A stretch of DNA of 64,000 nucleotides. Source: Phoronis australis. Taxonomy: Eukaryota > Phoronida > Phoronidae. Both the position numbers and the translations under genes were made by a program. Below the pieces are notes generated by a model. It had not been told where the DNA came from, searched no databases, and worked only from the letters and a program-made list of their open reading frames with translations. The stretch spans positions 319,866 through 383,865 of the forward strand of contig NMRA01000228.1 of the NCBI GenBank assembly GCA_002633005.1. Reading direction: 5' to 3'. Positions within the stretch are counted from its first letter, which is position 1. Each line of letters opens with the position of its first letter. This document shows, one piece after another, positions 11,108 through 23,680 of the stretch.

Positions 11108-11545
11108 CGATTTGTCGATGTGTTCACAGGTCGATCGACGCGATTGTTAGGTTTCACAAGCTATCAGTTCGAACCGGAATTCACTGATCAAGAAATACAA
11201 GAGAGGCGCCGAGAACGTGCACAGACAACGAAACATATGGATAGTTACGAAAACCGTTTGAATGATTTGTCATGGTGTCAGTGTGCTAACTGCCCGATAA
11301 TGGAAACAACTGACGCGTGCGTTTGCTGTCACGAAATTCCGCAAGTGAAACCGTCGGGATCAATGGGAAGTCACTTTCCTGCTCTCATTAGGCCTACTCC
11401 AGTGAGCGCCAATATGAAAAGTCCCCTATATTACTACAGCCAAATACCGTTTTTGGAAGAACCGACAGTTGATGGAGTGGGACTGGCGTTTGTACATGTT
11501 TATGAGATAAGTCCAGTGAAATATGATCAAATCTTGGAAGCGTGA
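11108..11545 (+). pseudogene. P2X7 intracellular-domain-like fragment
   Basis: The frame contains a YQFEPEFTDQEIQERRRER block (about residues 16-34) followed by WCQCANCPIM and CVCCHEIP. This is the zinc-binding Cys pattern of the P2X7 receptor ballast domain, which in invertebrates occurs in many stand-alone, multi-copy proteins unrelated to ion channels. No channel segments are present. The later part of the frame (after residue 80) shows no recognisable domain, and no exon structure was found. A diverged relative sits at 47414-47690 on the other strand. It is probably a fragment of a dispersed gene or element. Confidence 0.6.
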
Positions 11546-11866
11546 AACGGCGGGTCCCGGTTTTGGAATTCAGTTCCGCCAGAAGGTGAACCAGACACTG
11601 TGGAGATATTTTAATGACCACGTGATGACGTCACCATGAGTCTGACCCCCTCATCCCTCATATGATGACGTAACATGTGAACTCTCCCTTATGAGAACGT
11701 CAAATATTTATGAGGGAGCAATTCGGCTTAAACCTTTCTACTGATGTCAAATTTCAAAATCAACGTCACATACTACTGCCATTTAGTTTGTTAACTCTCT
11801 TAATCGCTCTACTGTGAAATCAAACAATGGCAGTAGATGCCCATTCATGAGCTGGAAAGCGTATAT

Positions 11867-14147
11867 TTACGGAGATTCTTTTGATTTCAACTTAAACTTG
11901 TTGCTGGCGATTGCCAAAGATTGGTAGAAACTGCTATCAAAAGGTCCAACATTTCTAGTCCTGTTACTCAGCCATTCTTCTAAACACACTAAAACCGTGC
12001 TGTCGTAACTGTTCATTAACAGCTTGTTAACAAATAACTCTTGACGATTCACAAGTTCTGGCAAATGTCTGTAGTCGGGTATGCAGACTCCTCTCACGCT
12101 ATTCTCTCCACACCGTGGACTCCCTTGCCATTCGACGTATGCTGCAAGCCACGCATGTTGATGAGGATCTCCTGTATATAACAGAGCAGACCAATGAAAC
12201 TTACCAAGTCGTACAATTTGTGAAAGGCTGAGTTTAAATATTTCGTAAATGAAAAGGTTGACAGGACAAAATTGACTGACAAAGATAAAGGAAAACACCA
12301 CAATTCTATATACTATGAAAGCAAAGTCTTTGGATATTTCTAAACTTAAAATAATTCATCTCACAAAAATTAAAAGATAAGTCCCTAAAGTTCATTTAAT
12401 TTGAAATACTTTTAAGTTATAAATGACCTTCATCACAGGCGCTCATGTCATGTATGTATGTATGCATGTATGTATGTATGTATGTGTGCATGTATGTGCG
12501 CAAGTGTGTGTGCGTGTGTGTGTGTGTGCGTGTGTGCAGATGGGTATGAATGGTTTTCAATTTATTATACATGTCACAATTTATTAATTATTACATGCAC
12601 CAGGGATAATTTTAATAGCGAGACACGCGTCACTGGTGCATGAAAATTTCATTGACGCACTAGGATTACTTAACTCATGTCAACTTATGAGTTAAGCTGT
12701 CGCCTGATTCTGTCTTGAATACCGGTAATACCACAGCATGCAGAGCAGTTTATCAAAAAGAACAATTTTAGCGATGAGGCATTGCATATCGCGAAAGTTA
12801 AGATCTCAGAAAATGTGACTAGTTAAATTAAAGTGCACGCATGCACGCACGTACGCACGCACACACACACATATATATGCCGTTTAGACCTGAGGTAGCA
12901 GAAGCCATCAACCATATTTAAATGACACACTCAATAATAGAGTCGAAGAAGGGCAGATATTCAACTGTGACCTATAGGTCCTAAATATTGGTCAATGCAT
13001 TTGAGACCATATGGGTCAATTGACCGGCTCATAATCATGTTTTTCTCATGCATGTATATATGCTGTTATTAATAAATATTTTGAAACGAATGATTTTTTA
13101 ACAATACGTACCTGAAAAACCACCCGGTGATTTGAATACGGGGTTGATTGATGTGAACTGTAAAGAAGCCCAAAATATTTCATCGGGACTATATGTAGAT
13201 TTGACCCACTCAAGAAAGTCTTGGACAACGGGGTCCGTCATTACAAACTGTAGAAATGGCCTCGAGAACACATTATATGCACTACCTTTTATCACCGTGA
13301 TATTATGTGGTGGACTGGTATGTTTCGCGTTCGTGCTCTTTACCACGGGTAGAGAAATGATGTTAACCTGTTCTTCATAGCCTTTTTTCCACTTGTAGTC
13401 TTGGTCCTCGATACGTTTTCCATGAAACCCCAAGATGTCATTTGACCCATTGTAAATCTGTAAAATTTCCACAATCTCCCTGTTTGTTTTCAACGGGAAC
13501 ATTTCTCCAGATAAGTTTATCAAATATCGCCATTTAGAATCACGTTCGAGTAGATCATTAAAACAGTTGAGATCAGCCTGAAGTCTACTAAAACCGCCAT
13601 AAACTACTTTTTCTAATTTTGACGCAATAAAAACATTTGCGAAACAGCTTGCTATGGCCTCAATAGAAAGATGGACTAGTAGATCCGCTTTTCTGTCCAA
13701 ATGCACGCAATACAAGTTCTGCGGAGTATATATGGCGCGAAGAAGTCTTTCAAACTGTTCCACGTGGTTATATAACAAGATGCTATAAGCTATTGGGAAG
13801 TTCGCCTCCTTTTTCGACGACGGTTTCAAAAGATATTGTCTCGATGATATCCAGTCGTCGCAATTTGATATTAATAGAGGTTTGACACAACCCTCAACTT
13901 CCACACGATACGCTCGACTCATTTCTAGAGAATCGTTTGCTATAAGTTTGGCACAATTTACCCGCATATACTGCACTCTCAGAAATTCCTCAAACCGCCG
14001 GTTTGGGTTGACAAGAACTAGCAACACAGCGGCTGTGATGCTCACTACTAACAACGAGCAACACAATTTTCTTCTCTTGAACATCCGGAATTGCAGATGG
14101 ATGCAGTTCGACATGACTTCGAGTGTTGAAACTGAAAAACAGGGCAT
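11867..14147 (-). CDS. Core-2-type beta-1,6-N-acetylglucosaminyltransferase (GCNT family)
   Basis: Golgi type II glycosyltransferase of family GT14, which adds beta-1,6-linked GlcNAc to O-glycans in its vertebrate relatives. Exon 1 is 14147-13108, with possible starts at 14147, 14114 or 14084. It encodes a basic stem and one membrane segment (residues 28-46), then the conserved CDDWISS, FPIAYSILLYNHVEQFERLL, PQNLYCVHLDRKA, YLINLSGEMFPLKTN and YSPDEIFWASL blocks; the SPDE glutamate is the expected catalytic base. Exon 2 is 12227-11867 and holds the conserved C-terminal cysteines (RCGENSVRGVCI). The total is about 466 residues from the first ATG or 445 from the third, close to family length. 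The strong donor GTACGT at 13111 gives the wrong frame; the donor GTATTG at 13107 keeps frame. Which subfamily it belongs to is not resolved. Confidence 0.88.
12449..12540. repeat. TGTA/TG microsatellite
   Basis: ATGTATGTATGC units pass into a GTGTGTGTGCG run, inside the GCNT intron. The small Met-Cys-Tyr-rich open frame here is an artefact. A second CA/AT-rich run lies at about 12836-12878. Confidence 0.9.
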
Positions 14148-14920
14148 ACTTGAGTACTTATTTTAGTAGTAGGACTTGAAAACAGAGAATTAGGTTCGTT
14201 TTCAATTTTTGGTGTCGGATTTGGATCCCCGTCTTACAGCTAGTTTTACTGTTAATTAAAATTAGTGTCCTTTCGCCGGCCAAAAAAATCACATCGTCAA
14301 ACTAAGCAACTTCGTGAAAAATAAAGCAAATTTGTTGTCCCATTACCAATTCAACCGAAGCTAAAACCCGAATACACTGAAGAAACGTGAAAAATGTCAA
14401 ATTTGAGAAACCTAGCGACTCTTTAGGCATAAAGATCAGTTTTGTGTTTTGTATAGTTTCCTCCACAATGTGTTTTTCCCATTTTTATCTATTAGAAGCA
14501 CTTACCAGTTAATTTCGCATAGGTAATTGGAGTAATTAAGTTATCACGTCATTCCAACATGAATTTTTATTGAAGAATGTAATTACACCAAATAGCACAA
14601 AAGTACAATTAAGATATAGACTTAAAATTTTGGATGAATGCCCGACAAAATCCTTCAAAGCAAATGTGAAGGACCCTTATTCAAATATCTTTGTCTTTAT
14701 CCGGTAGTAATTTTTTGAATCATTGGAACTATTTCCCTTTTGGTGTAATTGGTACTTTATAATGTCTATCTTTCTGGCTAATTTCGTTTTATGTTATCAT
14801 TATACCCTGAAATAAGGAAATCTCAAACCCTATTCACAAAAATTGGCCATTTTTACAATATTTCACATATGTCTAGCAAAATACCTTATCTTCATTCTCG
14901 GGGAACTTCGAATACAAAAT

Positions 14921-15237
14921 ATATATATATATATATATGTGTTGTCCATGGTATTCAGTGTAAGAATCCCCAGTGCTCAGACAGTTACATACTAGGTGAA
15001 ACGAAACAGACCATAAAAATGCTTATGTCACAACATCGTCGTCCTAGTTACGGGGACACTTATGATTCGGCTATTTTTAGCCACCTGTACGCCACTGGAC
15101 ATGATTTCAATATTAGGAAGACTGGTTCAGAAGGGGTGTAAAGGAAGCTCTCCATGAGCGCATTGAGAGTCCCTCTTCATAAATAAAAGAGGCGGTTTAA
15201 GTTTCGATTTGTCAGACGTATGGGATGTGTTCTGACG
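14921..15237 (+). pseudogene. Penelope-like element GIY-YIG endonuclease fragment
   Basis: After an AT microsatellite (14921-14938) the frame reads VVHGIQCKNPQCSDSYILGE and QTIKMLMSQHRR, then SHLYATGHDF. In other frames it continues with FRRGVKEALHERIES and NKRGGLSFDLSDVWD up to about 15237. This is the C-terminal GIY-YIG domain layout of Penelope-like retroelements (entry motif, then a ...KEA..ER.....N.RGG..F.L...WD tail). Two frame breaks and the lack of upstream reverse transcriptase mark it as a truncated fossil. Confidence 0.72.
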
Positions 15238-15769
15238 TCAATGCCGCGCCGTCTGGTCAAAACGCCAACATGCCCAGAATAACGATAACGCAACAAGCCA
15301 AGCTGAGATGCGGACGCAACGTCGCTAATTTTTGTAAGTTTTTATTCCAGTATTAGACTCAAACTTTATCGGTACGTTTTAATGATAATTAAGTTAATTA
15401 CGCACAGCAAATTCAATTGACATTGTTATTGAATGTTGAAATAGCTAATATAGTAAAGGCATGTAGAGGTTATTTTTACCGAAAACAAGTTTTCACCGAA
15501 AGCAGTTTGCAATATATAGGATTACGGGGTATGGGTCTCCAATAAATGCCAGGATTCCAAATATGCGGGAAATCTATTATAAAGGCCTCTTTGTATCAAG
15601 CATCCGCGAACAAATTGGCCTGGCAGCAGACTGCGACAGACGGGGGCTCGCTGTCGAGTTCTGTGTGGATGACGAAAACGTAACAACAAATTGTCTTGCC
15701 GAATGTATACTTTCAACGGAAGACTATGAAACGACATTTACCCGTGTATGGGGTTAATCAATAAACGAT

Positions 15770-16100
15770 ACGCACCTTGTCTAAGTCTTTCATCTAATCT
15801 TCATTAGTACATTATTCATTTATATAATTATTAAATAATTTTATTTTTATATATACATTTATTCAACTATTTAGTAACTGTTTTACTTATTTACTACTGA
15901 TTGTCTTTCATCGGTTTCATAAGTTTTGTTTCTCATCTTTTTTACGGGCCATTATGGAAATAAGTATTTTGACTTTTTATCTTATTCCTGCCTTGCACTT
16001 GTACTTTTATTTTTTATCTTGTGTATTTATAATTCTCTTTTATTTCTATGTACTTGTGTGATTCTAATAAATTTATTATTATTATCATTACCTACGGAGC
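15770..16100 (+). repeat. AT-rich retroelement 3' tail
   Basis: Strongly AT-rich sequence ends in TCTAATAAATTTATTATTAT followed by an ATTATTATC run at about 16060-16090, like the 3' ends of non-LTR retroelements. The small frame at 15563-15757 just upstream has no recognised similarity. Confidence 0.4.
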
Positions 16101-18507
16101 CAAGTTACTATTGAAAGTTTTCGCGTAAATATTCTTTCCTTAAAAGTATTAGAAATATCAATGGCTTTGTTGGACCATGGTTGGACTTGTTTAGGTAGCA
16201 TGCCTTGGGATAAGGGAAAACCTTCAAAACTAGGCACGTCTCAAACCTAACTGTTTTTGAAGGTTAATATATGCGTCTTCAAATAAAAGCCCACAAAATA
16301 TTCTGACTTACTGCCTTGTGATTCAATTGCAAGGTACCGTGGTTAGGTTAGAAAGCGAATGAAGGAAACACGTTGCTCTATACACTACTAGAGAGGGTTG
16401 AACACAAACAGAAGCACATTTAAAGCACGAAAACAATACAGGGGAAAAAACGGGAATGCATGTACCGCAGACACAAATTGATGGCCCATTAAGTCTGACT
16501 CATAGATTTGAGGCATTAGCATTGTAAGCCGTCCCCGGCCGGATTACACAGCGAATCTAGCTGTATTTGAATACTCGCTGTATTTACCCACAATGACGCA
16601 ATATGGTTGTCGCAGAATGGGTTATTGTGTTTTTGCTTCATTAGTTTAGTCATCGTATTACATCACTTACTGTTGTTTACTACCACTTTCTCTCAGAAGA
16701 TGAGTAATACTTCCTATTCCTTGAACTGTTTATTTGTCAGCATAGTGCATCCTTTATTTGTTCATTTATTTCATTAGTTAATTCGTCTTTCTCAGGTCTC
16801 TCTCTATATATATCCACTTTCACTACATTTTAAGCAGTATCAGTTGCTTCAGTAGTATGAGTTGATTAGTAGTTGTTTCCCGCATTGAGAGTTGCTCTCA
16901 TAATTCGTTGACAGTCTTCAATATACTAGTCAAGATTCACCTCTTGTGTTCTTGCCTATACGAACCACCTCGTACACAGCCAAACCGCATTTTCCCGTGT
17001 ACTCCCCACAATGGGGGTTCAGGCACTTTTGTGTTGTGTTACAGGAGTTCCACATGTTATGTAACACCTTCCCCAAACAGCTTCTGTAAAATTTAATCAA
17101 TTTTTGGGAGTGCGACTGCAGCCTAACCGAATCGAACAACGCCACCTTACAGTATCTTTGTAATGACGTATGTTCTAAAAGATCGAAATAAACTTGCATG
17201 TACTCATCGAGCACCAGTTGTCCTGTCACCCCAGGCCGGTGTCGTACACTGACTTATTAATAATATTCAGTCTTGGAAACAATTCTTACTGGTTCTTATC
17301 TTCAGCTGCGGTTGGTAATCGAACACACTTCCAACGCGTGCGTTCGTTCGAAAGACGGAGGTCGGACCAAATACCTTTGTCACGGAAGTGCCGTACAGAC
17401 ATCAATGGTGTTGTAAGTTGAACTCGTCGATCGATGGCGAAATGGTCTGGAACAAGTGACCGCCTGACGAGCTGCCCAACGCCATCCAGCTGTGCAATCG
17501 TAGAAACTCACGAGTGACTCGACTTTTCTGCCAGACTTGTCAGACGCTAAGTCAAAAGAAAACACCCATTGCCACTGACCTAGCTGGCCCCCACACCTAT
17601 CTCAACATAACAGGCTATAATACTAATGTGCGTCTGGGCTCAATATAGTGTGCGCGCGAAGTAACTTACGGTGAATGACTGCAGGATTACGCAATGTCAT
17701 ATACATGCAGTTATCGACTCGGAGCTGAAAGGCTTGAGATGTGAAAAGTACTAAGCCAACATTGAACTGGAGCACTGAGAAACACTTTGGTGTGCTGACA
17801 AAACATTAGATTTTGACTTTGTCAAAATAGACACAAGGGTGACGCCGGTTAATTCTCGACGGAAGGAGTATTAGAGGGTGTTGCCGAGTATTGGATCCAT
17901 AAGGATTAGCTGAGCATGATGAGATTGAAATGTTAGTAAATTTCTGTTCCAGTGTGATCTGCTGAAGCTAGAAACTGGTTCCTTGGCTGAATCGATAAAG
18001 TAACGACCACATTAAGGAGACTTATAATGCCTCTTCAACGGAATCGAATGATTGGTCATTGTCAGTACCACTAGTTTGACCAACGATTACACAAATGACG
18101 GAATCAAATCATTGCACATTATGATGAACAATGATTTCCACCCTCAAACACCATTCACGAGCGTCAAGTGAAAATATTGTCAAAACGTCATCACTATTAA
18201 CGTAGCTGACTAAAGCCTTTCGAAATCAGAAATTCCACAAAAACGGCTCAGTGGACGGCATCGCCATTCCTTCGAACTTTCAAAAACGTATTTGCGGTAC
18301 TTGACTCATCATTTCAGTGTTCAGGTCGTGAACGGGAAAAGAATGTACCTCCAAGCTATCTTTCAGAAACACGTGAACCGACCGCTGTGGTCCATCTACT
18401 TGTGATTGTTCGAACAAAACACGTACCTCATTGTTTTTTCTTAGTTAACACCGTACGTGTTCAGGTTATTGTAGCACAACCACCTTAATTACTCCGAAAT
18501 TAGGAAC
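16100..18507. other. No gene recognised; one repeat terminus
   Basis: Apart from the repeat at 16528-16605, which is shared with 40150-40205, no exon or element was recognised. Confidence 0.45.
16528..16605 (+). repeat. Repeat shared with the THAP-element leader at 40.15 kb
   Basis: GCCGTCCCCGG...GGATTACACAGCGAAT and TATTTACCCACAATG correspond to GCCGTCCCGGATTACACAGC and TATTTACCCACAATG at 40150-40205. It is probably the end of the same mobile-element family; no THAP coding sequence was recognised here. Confidence 0.55.
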
Positions 18508-18580
18508 ATGAGTGGGCGGCGCACCATATAGGGGGCTGGGGGGGGGGGGGGNGGGGGGGGGGGGGGGGGAGGACTCATTA
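18508..18580 (+). repeat. GGGCGGCGC mini-element fragment with poly-G and one N
   Basis: GTGGGCGGCGCACCATATAG matches the terminus of the mini-element at 19142-19208 and 42277-42417. It runs into about 30 G residues with one N at 18552. The proline-rich translation on the minus strand is an artefact of the G run. Confidence 0.6.
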
Positions 18581-19141
18581 GACGGCGTTTTCACGTTGCT
18601 CCCATCTTGTTCGATTCTATAGCCAAACAACAAGTTGGGAAGTTTACCCCTGTATAGACAATATCTTGCAATACTTAAAAATCCATTCTGGCATTCATGG
18701 TTGGAGGGCCAGCAGCTCTTTTGTTCGATAATTGCTCTAACTTCAATAAGACCGTATCTAGCCTGACTGGGCTGTGCTGTTAAAAATAAAATTAAGTTAT
18801 AACATATTTGAACATAAACCAATAGGATTTCTGAAATTGTCGTCAAATGGTGGTTCTTGAATCGCCAAAATCGCCCAACAGCAACCGAAGTTACGACAAT
18901 CTATTCTTTCGGAATGTAGTGATCAAATCACTTTGGGTTTGATGGTGTCCACACGGGGTCTGTAATAAGCCTGGTACGGTAGATATAATTGGCCTGCCTG
19001 TTGTCATAACAGACAACAGACTATGCTTGGCAGTTAACATAAAAGCTAGATGTTGTCACACGTTCAGAACCCCCTACGTCTGGTAAAGTCATTGAACGGG
19101 AAAACGCTGTCATATATAGCCCCCCACCGGTGCCCATGGTT

Positions 19142-19208
19142 TATGCGCGGTGCACCACAGGAGGGCTATAGCCTCCCCCCACTTTTTTCAGTGCTGCGCC
19201 GCCCATGT
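19142..19208 (-). mobile_element. 70-bp mini-element, inverted termini
   Basis: About 67 bp, with a GCGCGGTGCACC end and the inverted end CAGTGCTGCGCCGCCCAT, and CCCCCCACTTTTTTCAG inside. It is the reverse orientation of the copies at 42277-42345 and 42350-42417. Confidence 0.65.
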
Positions 19209-19209
19209 A

Positions 19210-21030
19210 AAAAGAAGACACACTCTAAGAAGAGTAAAAAGCGTCCAATCGATGAGATGGCGACTGACCCGACGCTCTGCCTGCCCGCGAAATTTAGAGC
19301 AATAAAAACTACAGGAACAAGAATCTCTCAGTCACTGCCGCTTAAACTCTCATAAAAACTGTTATCACACAAAGGTGTTGATTGACGGGCGTGTTATAAA
19401 GGAGTTATCAAGCGCTACGATCTGAAAAAACTACATTTTCATATCAGCCCATCGTACCGTTATTCCACGTTAAAGACTAAGCAGATTGACTATAGGACTT
19501 CCTGCTACTGCACTGCGAGAAACCCAGAGGTATATATAGCCAACGCAGCTTTCCACTATTCTGTGCTGGTGTTCAAAACAAATGGAAAACGAAATACTGC
19601 CCTCGTTCAAATACTTTAATTGCATATCACAAACCTCGATATAATACTAATCCACCGTTATCATATCACCTACGTCAGTATATAACATATATGTAGTGTG
19701 CTACACATTCAGCTGTTGTCTACGACAGATCGGGGAATAGACAAGCGTTCCTACTAGCCTATTCGTACACGACTTGCCGATTGAAACACATGTATAGCAT
19801 GTACGATTTTGCTCCGATTTTCGACCAACTCAGAAGTCACACACACACACACACTCACTCACTCACTCACACACACGCACACGCACACACATGGTGCTAA
19901 CGTAAACACTACAAAAAACTGGAAAATTTGTCATCTTACTGTCACCCAGTGAGGACGCAAATATTTTAAAGCTATAACTTACAGGATGTTTCGTATAAAG
20001 ATGAGTCAGACGAATAAATTTGCAATACTTTATTTCCAAATACAATTACAATTACAAATATATTGAAATTAGAAAAATTCATTTAAAAATAAATTCTTAT
20101 AGTGCATGACGTGATGAAGCTTCGACATTTCTTGTCATGACCACGAGGTCAAGGTGCATGGTGCGGATGACCCACCTACAGATCCGTACAAAATATGAAC
20201 AAAATGTAGTTTCCTTCTTGAGACATACTCTACTAGCATTTCTAAGTAGAAATGTTAAAGCTACATTTAATCCTTTTTAGCCAGTTAAAATGGCAATTGC
20301 AATGCACCGTTTTCAAATTCTTAATTTTAGGGTTAGTGAAGTCTCTGAGGTTCATTGTTCTTGTAGCAAAAACAGAATCGTATCACTTCAAGGAATATTA
20401 TGAAACCAATTTCTCAGAGTAAAAGCTAGATTCTATGTTCACGTGAAAGGGCAACATGCAGCTTTAGATTTCTTACATAATTTGAAAACGAGGCCAAGAA
20501 AGCCAAATTCGTCTATCGTCTGGATGCTCACCAATACCTCGGTGTATATTAATAGATTCCTTCCAAAGACATAGTACCAACAACACATTCCAAGTAGAAA
20601 CGAGTATGACAAAATTTCAGTAATTTAGGACGAAAGATGGTGGAGAAATGAAACTTTTATTTTCTCATTTTCAGTAATGGACCTGTGGCACCAAATAAAT
20701 GGTTTTCTATGTTCAATTTCTGTATCATAACAAGGTTTTGGAAAATTATACACAACAATGTTAGAAGCCCTTGAAAAAGATAAAATGGCATGTTGCCAAT
20801 TTCTTTTGTCTGCAATTAGTGAGATTTTACAGTTTATCCTTTCCAACAAAGCTTTCTAATTGAAGATAATACATTCAGACTTTTGTATAGTTACAGCCCT
20901 TTACCACCAAACCTTCTAAAAATCCTGACACCTGTGCACACTCTCCTTAGCTATTTATCCCGTTTATGCCCAGATAAGATTACAATTAAAAACCTTATTT
21001 CAATGGGTTCTTCTTGCCCAAGTAGCAAAC
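19210..21030. other. No gene recognised; CA microsatellite
   Basis: A CA/CACT microsatellite lies at about 19840-19893. No exon with splice sites or similarity was recognised in the rest. Confidence 0.5.
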
Positions 21031-21440
21031 TCCAACAATAGATTAGCCCTGGAAACATGAGGCTTCTGAGGTTGTGAAATGCTGCTTTCAGGAGCTCTGA
21101 GTTGTGTGAAAAAAAGGTCTAACTGAAGAATCTTACTATTGCCAGTATTGAGGAAGCAGAATCTAACAACAGAATAGCCCTGGAAACACCAGGCTTGAGG
21201 TTGTGAAATACTGGTTTAGGGGTTTAAAAATGCACTGATCACAACAGGGATGTGTGCAAAAGCTGCAACTGGAGAATCTTACAAATGTCAGTATTAAAGA
21301 AGCTGACTCCAACAACAGATTAGCCCAGGGAACACTAGGCTTTTGCGGTTATGAAATACTGGTTTATGGGGTTCTGTGTTTAAAAATGCACTGATCACTG
21401 CAGGGATGTGAGCAAAAGCTGCTGTCGTCATCTATTGTCG
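21030..21440. repeat. Three diverged repeats, period about 130 bp
   Basis: A block with AACAACAGATTAGCCC, then GGAAACA and GGTTGTGAAATACTGGTTTA, appears near 21036, 21163 and 21299 with substitutions and small indels. Confidence 0.6.
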
Positions 21441-21665
21441 ACATCATGCAGAATTTAGTAAAGATCCTGCCAACGGTTTAGGAGATACACCCATGGATGC
21501 AAAAAGAGACAAAACTGCCACTAGGAGAGGCGCCACAGTAGACGAAATTGTCAGAAAATCATCGGCAGCCTTCGTCTTCCAAATAAAACATACATGCCAA
21601 TTTCCACAATCATCTTTAGAGCGATTTGGTTGATAGAGGGGTGGACGCCAAAAAACAGATCACCG
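21440..21665 (+). repeat. Partial copy of the 450-bp GCCACTAG repeat
   Basis: TTAGTAAAGATCCTGC, AACTGCCACTAGGAG, GGCGCCACAGTAG and GGTTGATAGAGGGGTGGACG appear in the same order as in the tandem units at 30835-31860. Confidence 0.75.
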
Positions 21666-22229
21666 AAATCATATGGCTCCTGAAGATGCCTCACATACAC
21701 CTCGGTAAAAAAATATGAACAAAATCAAAATTTTCCTTCTTGAGATATGTCTTCAGCAACACTGCGACATGCAGACAGACGGTCGTGAATATTAGGCCCC
21801 CCCGTTTCGCGCTAATGCGCAGAGTGGGGGACAAAAATTCCTTATTTGAATGCAAAAATAAGAAAAGCTGAACTACACAATGATGGTTAAATTTACATTT
21901 TGAAATGGAGCTATTCTCACAGGCAAAAAGGTAAAAATTAAAATTCCAATGAAAATTGCAAATCAAGGAAATTTTGCAGTCACACACAGTCTACCAGAAC
22001 ATGATATTGAACTATATGTAAACAAACACAATGGGGTGTATGATTGTACCAGCACCAAAATCAAAAAGCAAAAACAATTTTTTACTAAAATGCTTTTTGT
22101 CAGTTGCTTCGAGTATCTTTGAGTGTATAAGATGAACCCTGAGGCAATTCCATCACTAGTGATCTTGAAACATTACCCAAGCTGGACACAAGTTAGAAGT
22201 TTGTCTTCCTCTGTAAAAAGGGACAACAT

Positions 22230-23190
22230 AATAATGTTTAATTATTTATTTATTATTGTGATATTTAAAATGAGGGTGGCCTCTTCAGTTATAGCACTGC
22301 TTTCCAGGAGGGCCCTCAACAAGAAAAACAGTAATATAATACAATGAAGTAATAAAACAACAATGAAATATACGTAACAAAGATACAATTAAAGCAGGTA
22401 AGGTTAAGAATTAAGACAATAACTAAATGACAAATAATGGTAAAAACTTAACTAAGACAGATGAAATAAATTAGAGATGACTCTAGACAATGAGAGTATT
22501 TACGACAATGAAAAAATGACGTGATTAAGACAGGCAGGGTATAAAAGGTTAAGTAAATTACAGCCACTTTTTAATATCAACTTTAAAGGTAGTAATTGAA
22601 TTGGACCGTTTAATTTCTGGGCTAAAAAAATTCCATATTATAGCAGCTGCATAGATAAAAGATCTCTTGCCCGTCTCGGTTTAAATTTTTTTAGAAGAAA
22701 CTTTGCCAGCAACAGAAGAACGTGTAGAATAAACAGCCTGACTGCTATTGAATTTACTGCTGAGATATGCTGGAGCCAAGCCATTGATACATCTGTATAT
22801 ACAACAGGCAGAGAGATATTTATTTCTTTGTCTTACTTTCATAAATCCCAGCTTGGAATACAAGTCGTCAACCCTAGTGTCCCTAATTTTAGTACCCAGG
22901 ATAGCCCTGGCGGCTCTATTTTGGATTACTTGGACTTTGCTGACAAGTGTGTCACTAGTGTGCCCCCAAACCGGTAAACAATAATCAATATGAGGCTGAG
23001 TAATAGAATGGTAAAGGGTCTTAGAGTACGGACATTAAGAAATTTGCCTAGACGTTTAAGTACACCGATTTTCTTTGATAATTTCTTTGTGATATGATCT
23101 ATGTGCATATTAAATTTAAGATTGGGATCTAAAGTAAGGCCCAAGTACTTAAACTTGTCAACATTCTCGATGGGAGAACCGTTGAATAAT
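22230..23190 (-). mobile_element. Non-LTR retrotransposon, 3' reverse-transcriptase end
   Basis: On the minus strand, frames read LGLTLDPNLKFNMHIDHITK near 23140, then KKIGVLKRLGKFLN, a QNRAARAILG-like stretch near 22900, and RNKYLSACCIYRCINGLAPA near 22780. This order is typical of the C-terminal part of jockey/CR1-type reverse transcriptases. About 400 bp of non-coding 3' sequence follows to about 22230. The 5' end is missing and frames shift, so it is a dead, truncated copy. Its position is intronic or just downstream relative to the RRM gene. Confidence 0.8.
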
Positions 23191-23680
23191 AATGTTGAAT
23201 GCTACATGTTTCAAAACATTTAAGTGCTCAGTTGTTTAAACTTAAGTCTATCAGTTATCAATAGTTCTTGGTAAAAGTATTATGAAAAATCTTACAACCA
23301 GTGCAGGTACTGAAAACTTCTTATTTCAAAGAACACACATTTCCCTCTCACATATTAAGAGCACTATTAACAAAAGACAAAAAGTATCAAAGAATTGACA
23401 GCAAAAAGTCAGGGCAACATGGCAAACAACGATCGACTATACAGTGAACAAGCCATTACAGGCATATAAACACTGAACTGATGTTTTGGTTTAGTGACTC
23501 TTGGGTATTGAGTGGCCTTATAACCATTGATTCTTTGAACAGTGAGCAATGATACTGCGTCCCACCTTGAATCTGCAGAAGAATGGCTTTGTCGCCATGA
23601 CGACTATAAAAGATTGTTGTCAAGAAAAAACCTTGGCAACACTAAGATAGAAAGGAAAGCTAATCAATAAATTTTCTTAC

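Noticed and set aside
15563-15757. 64-codon frame starting MREIYYKGLF
   Set aside because: No similarity recognised, no flanking exons, and it adjoins AT-rich repeat sequence; left uncalled.
18466-18846. Proline-rich protein on the minus strand
   Set aside because: Produced by a poly-G run with an N.
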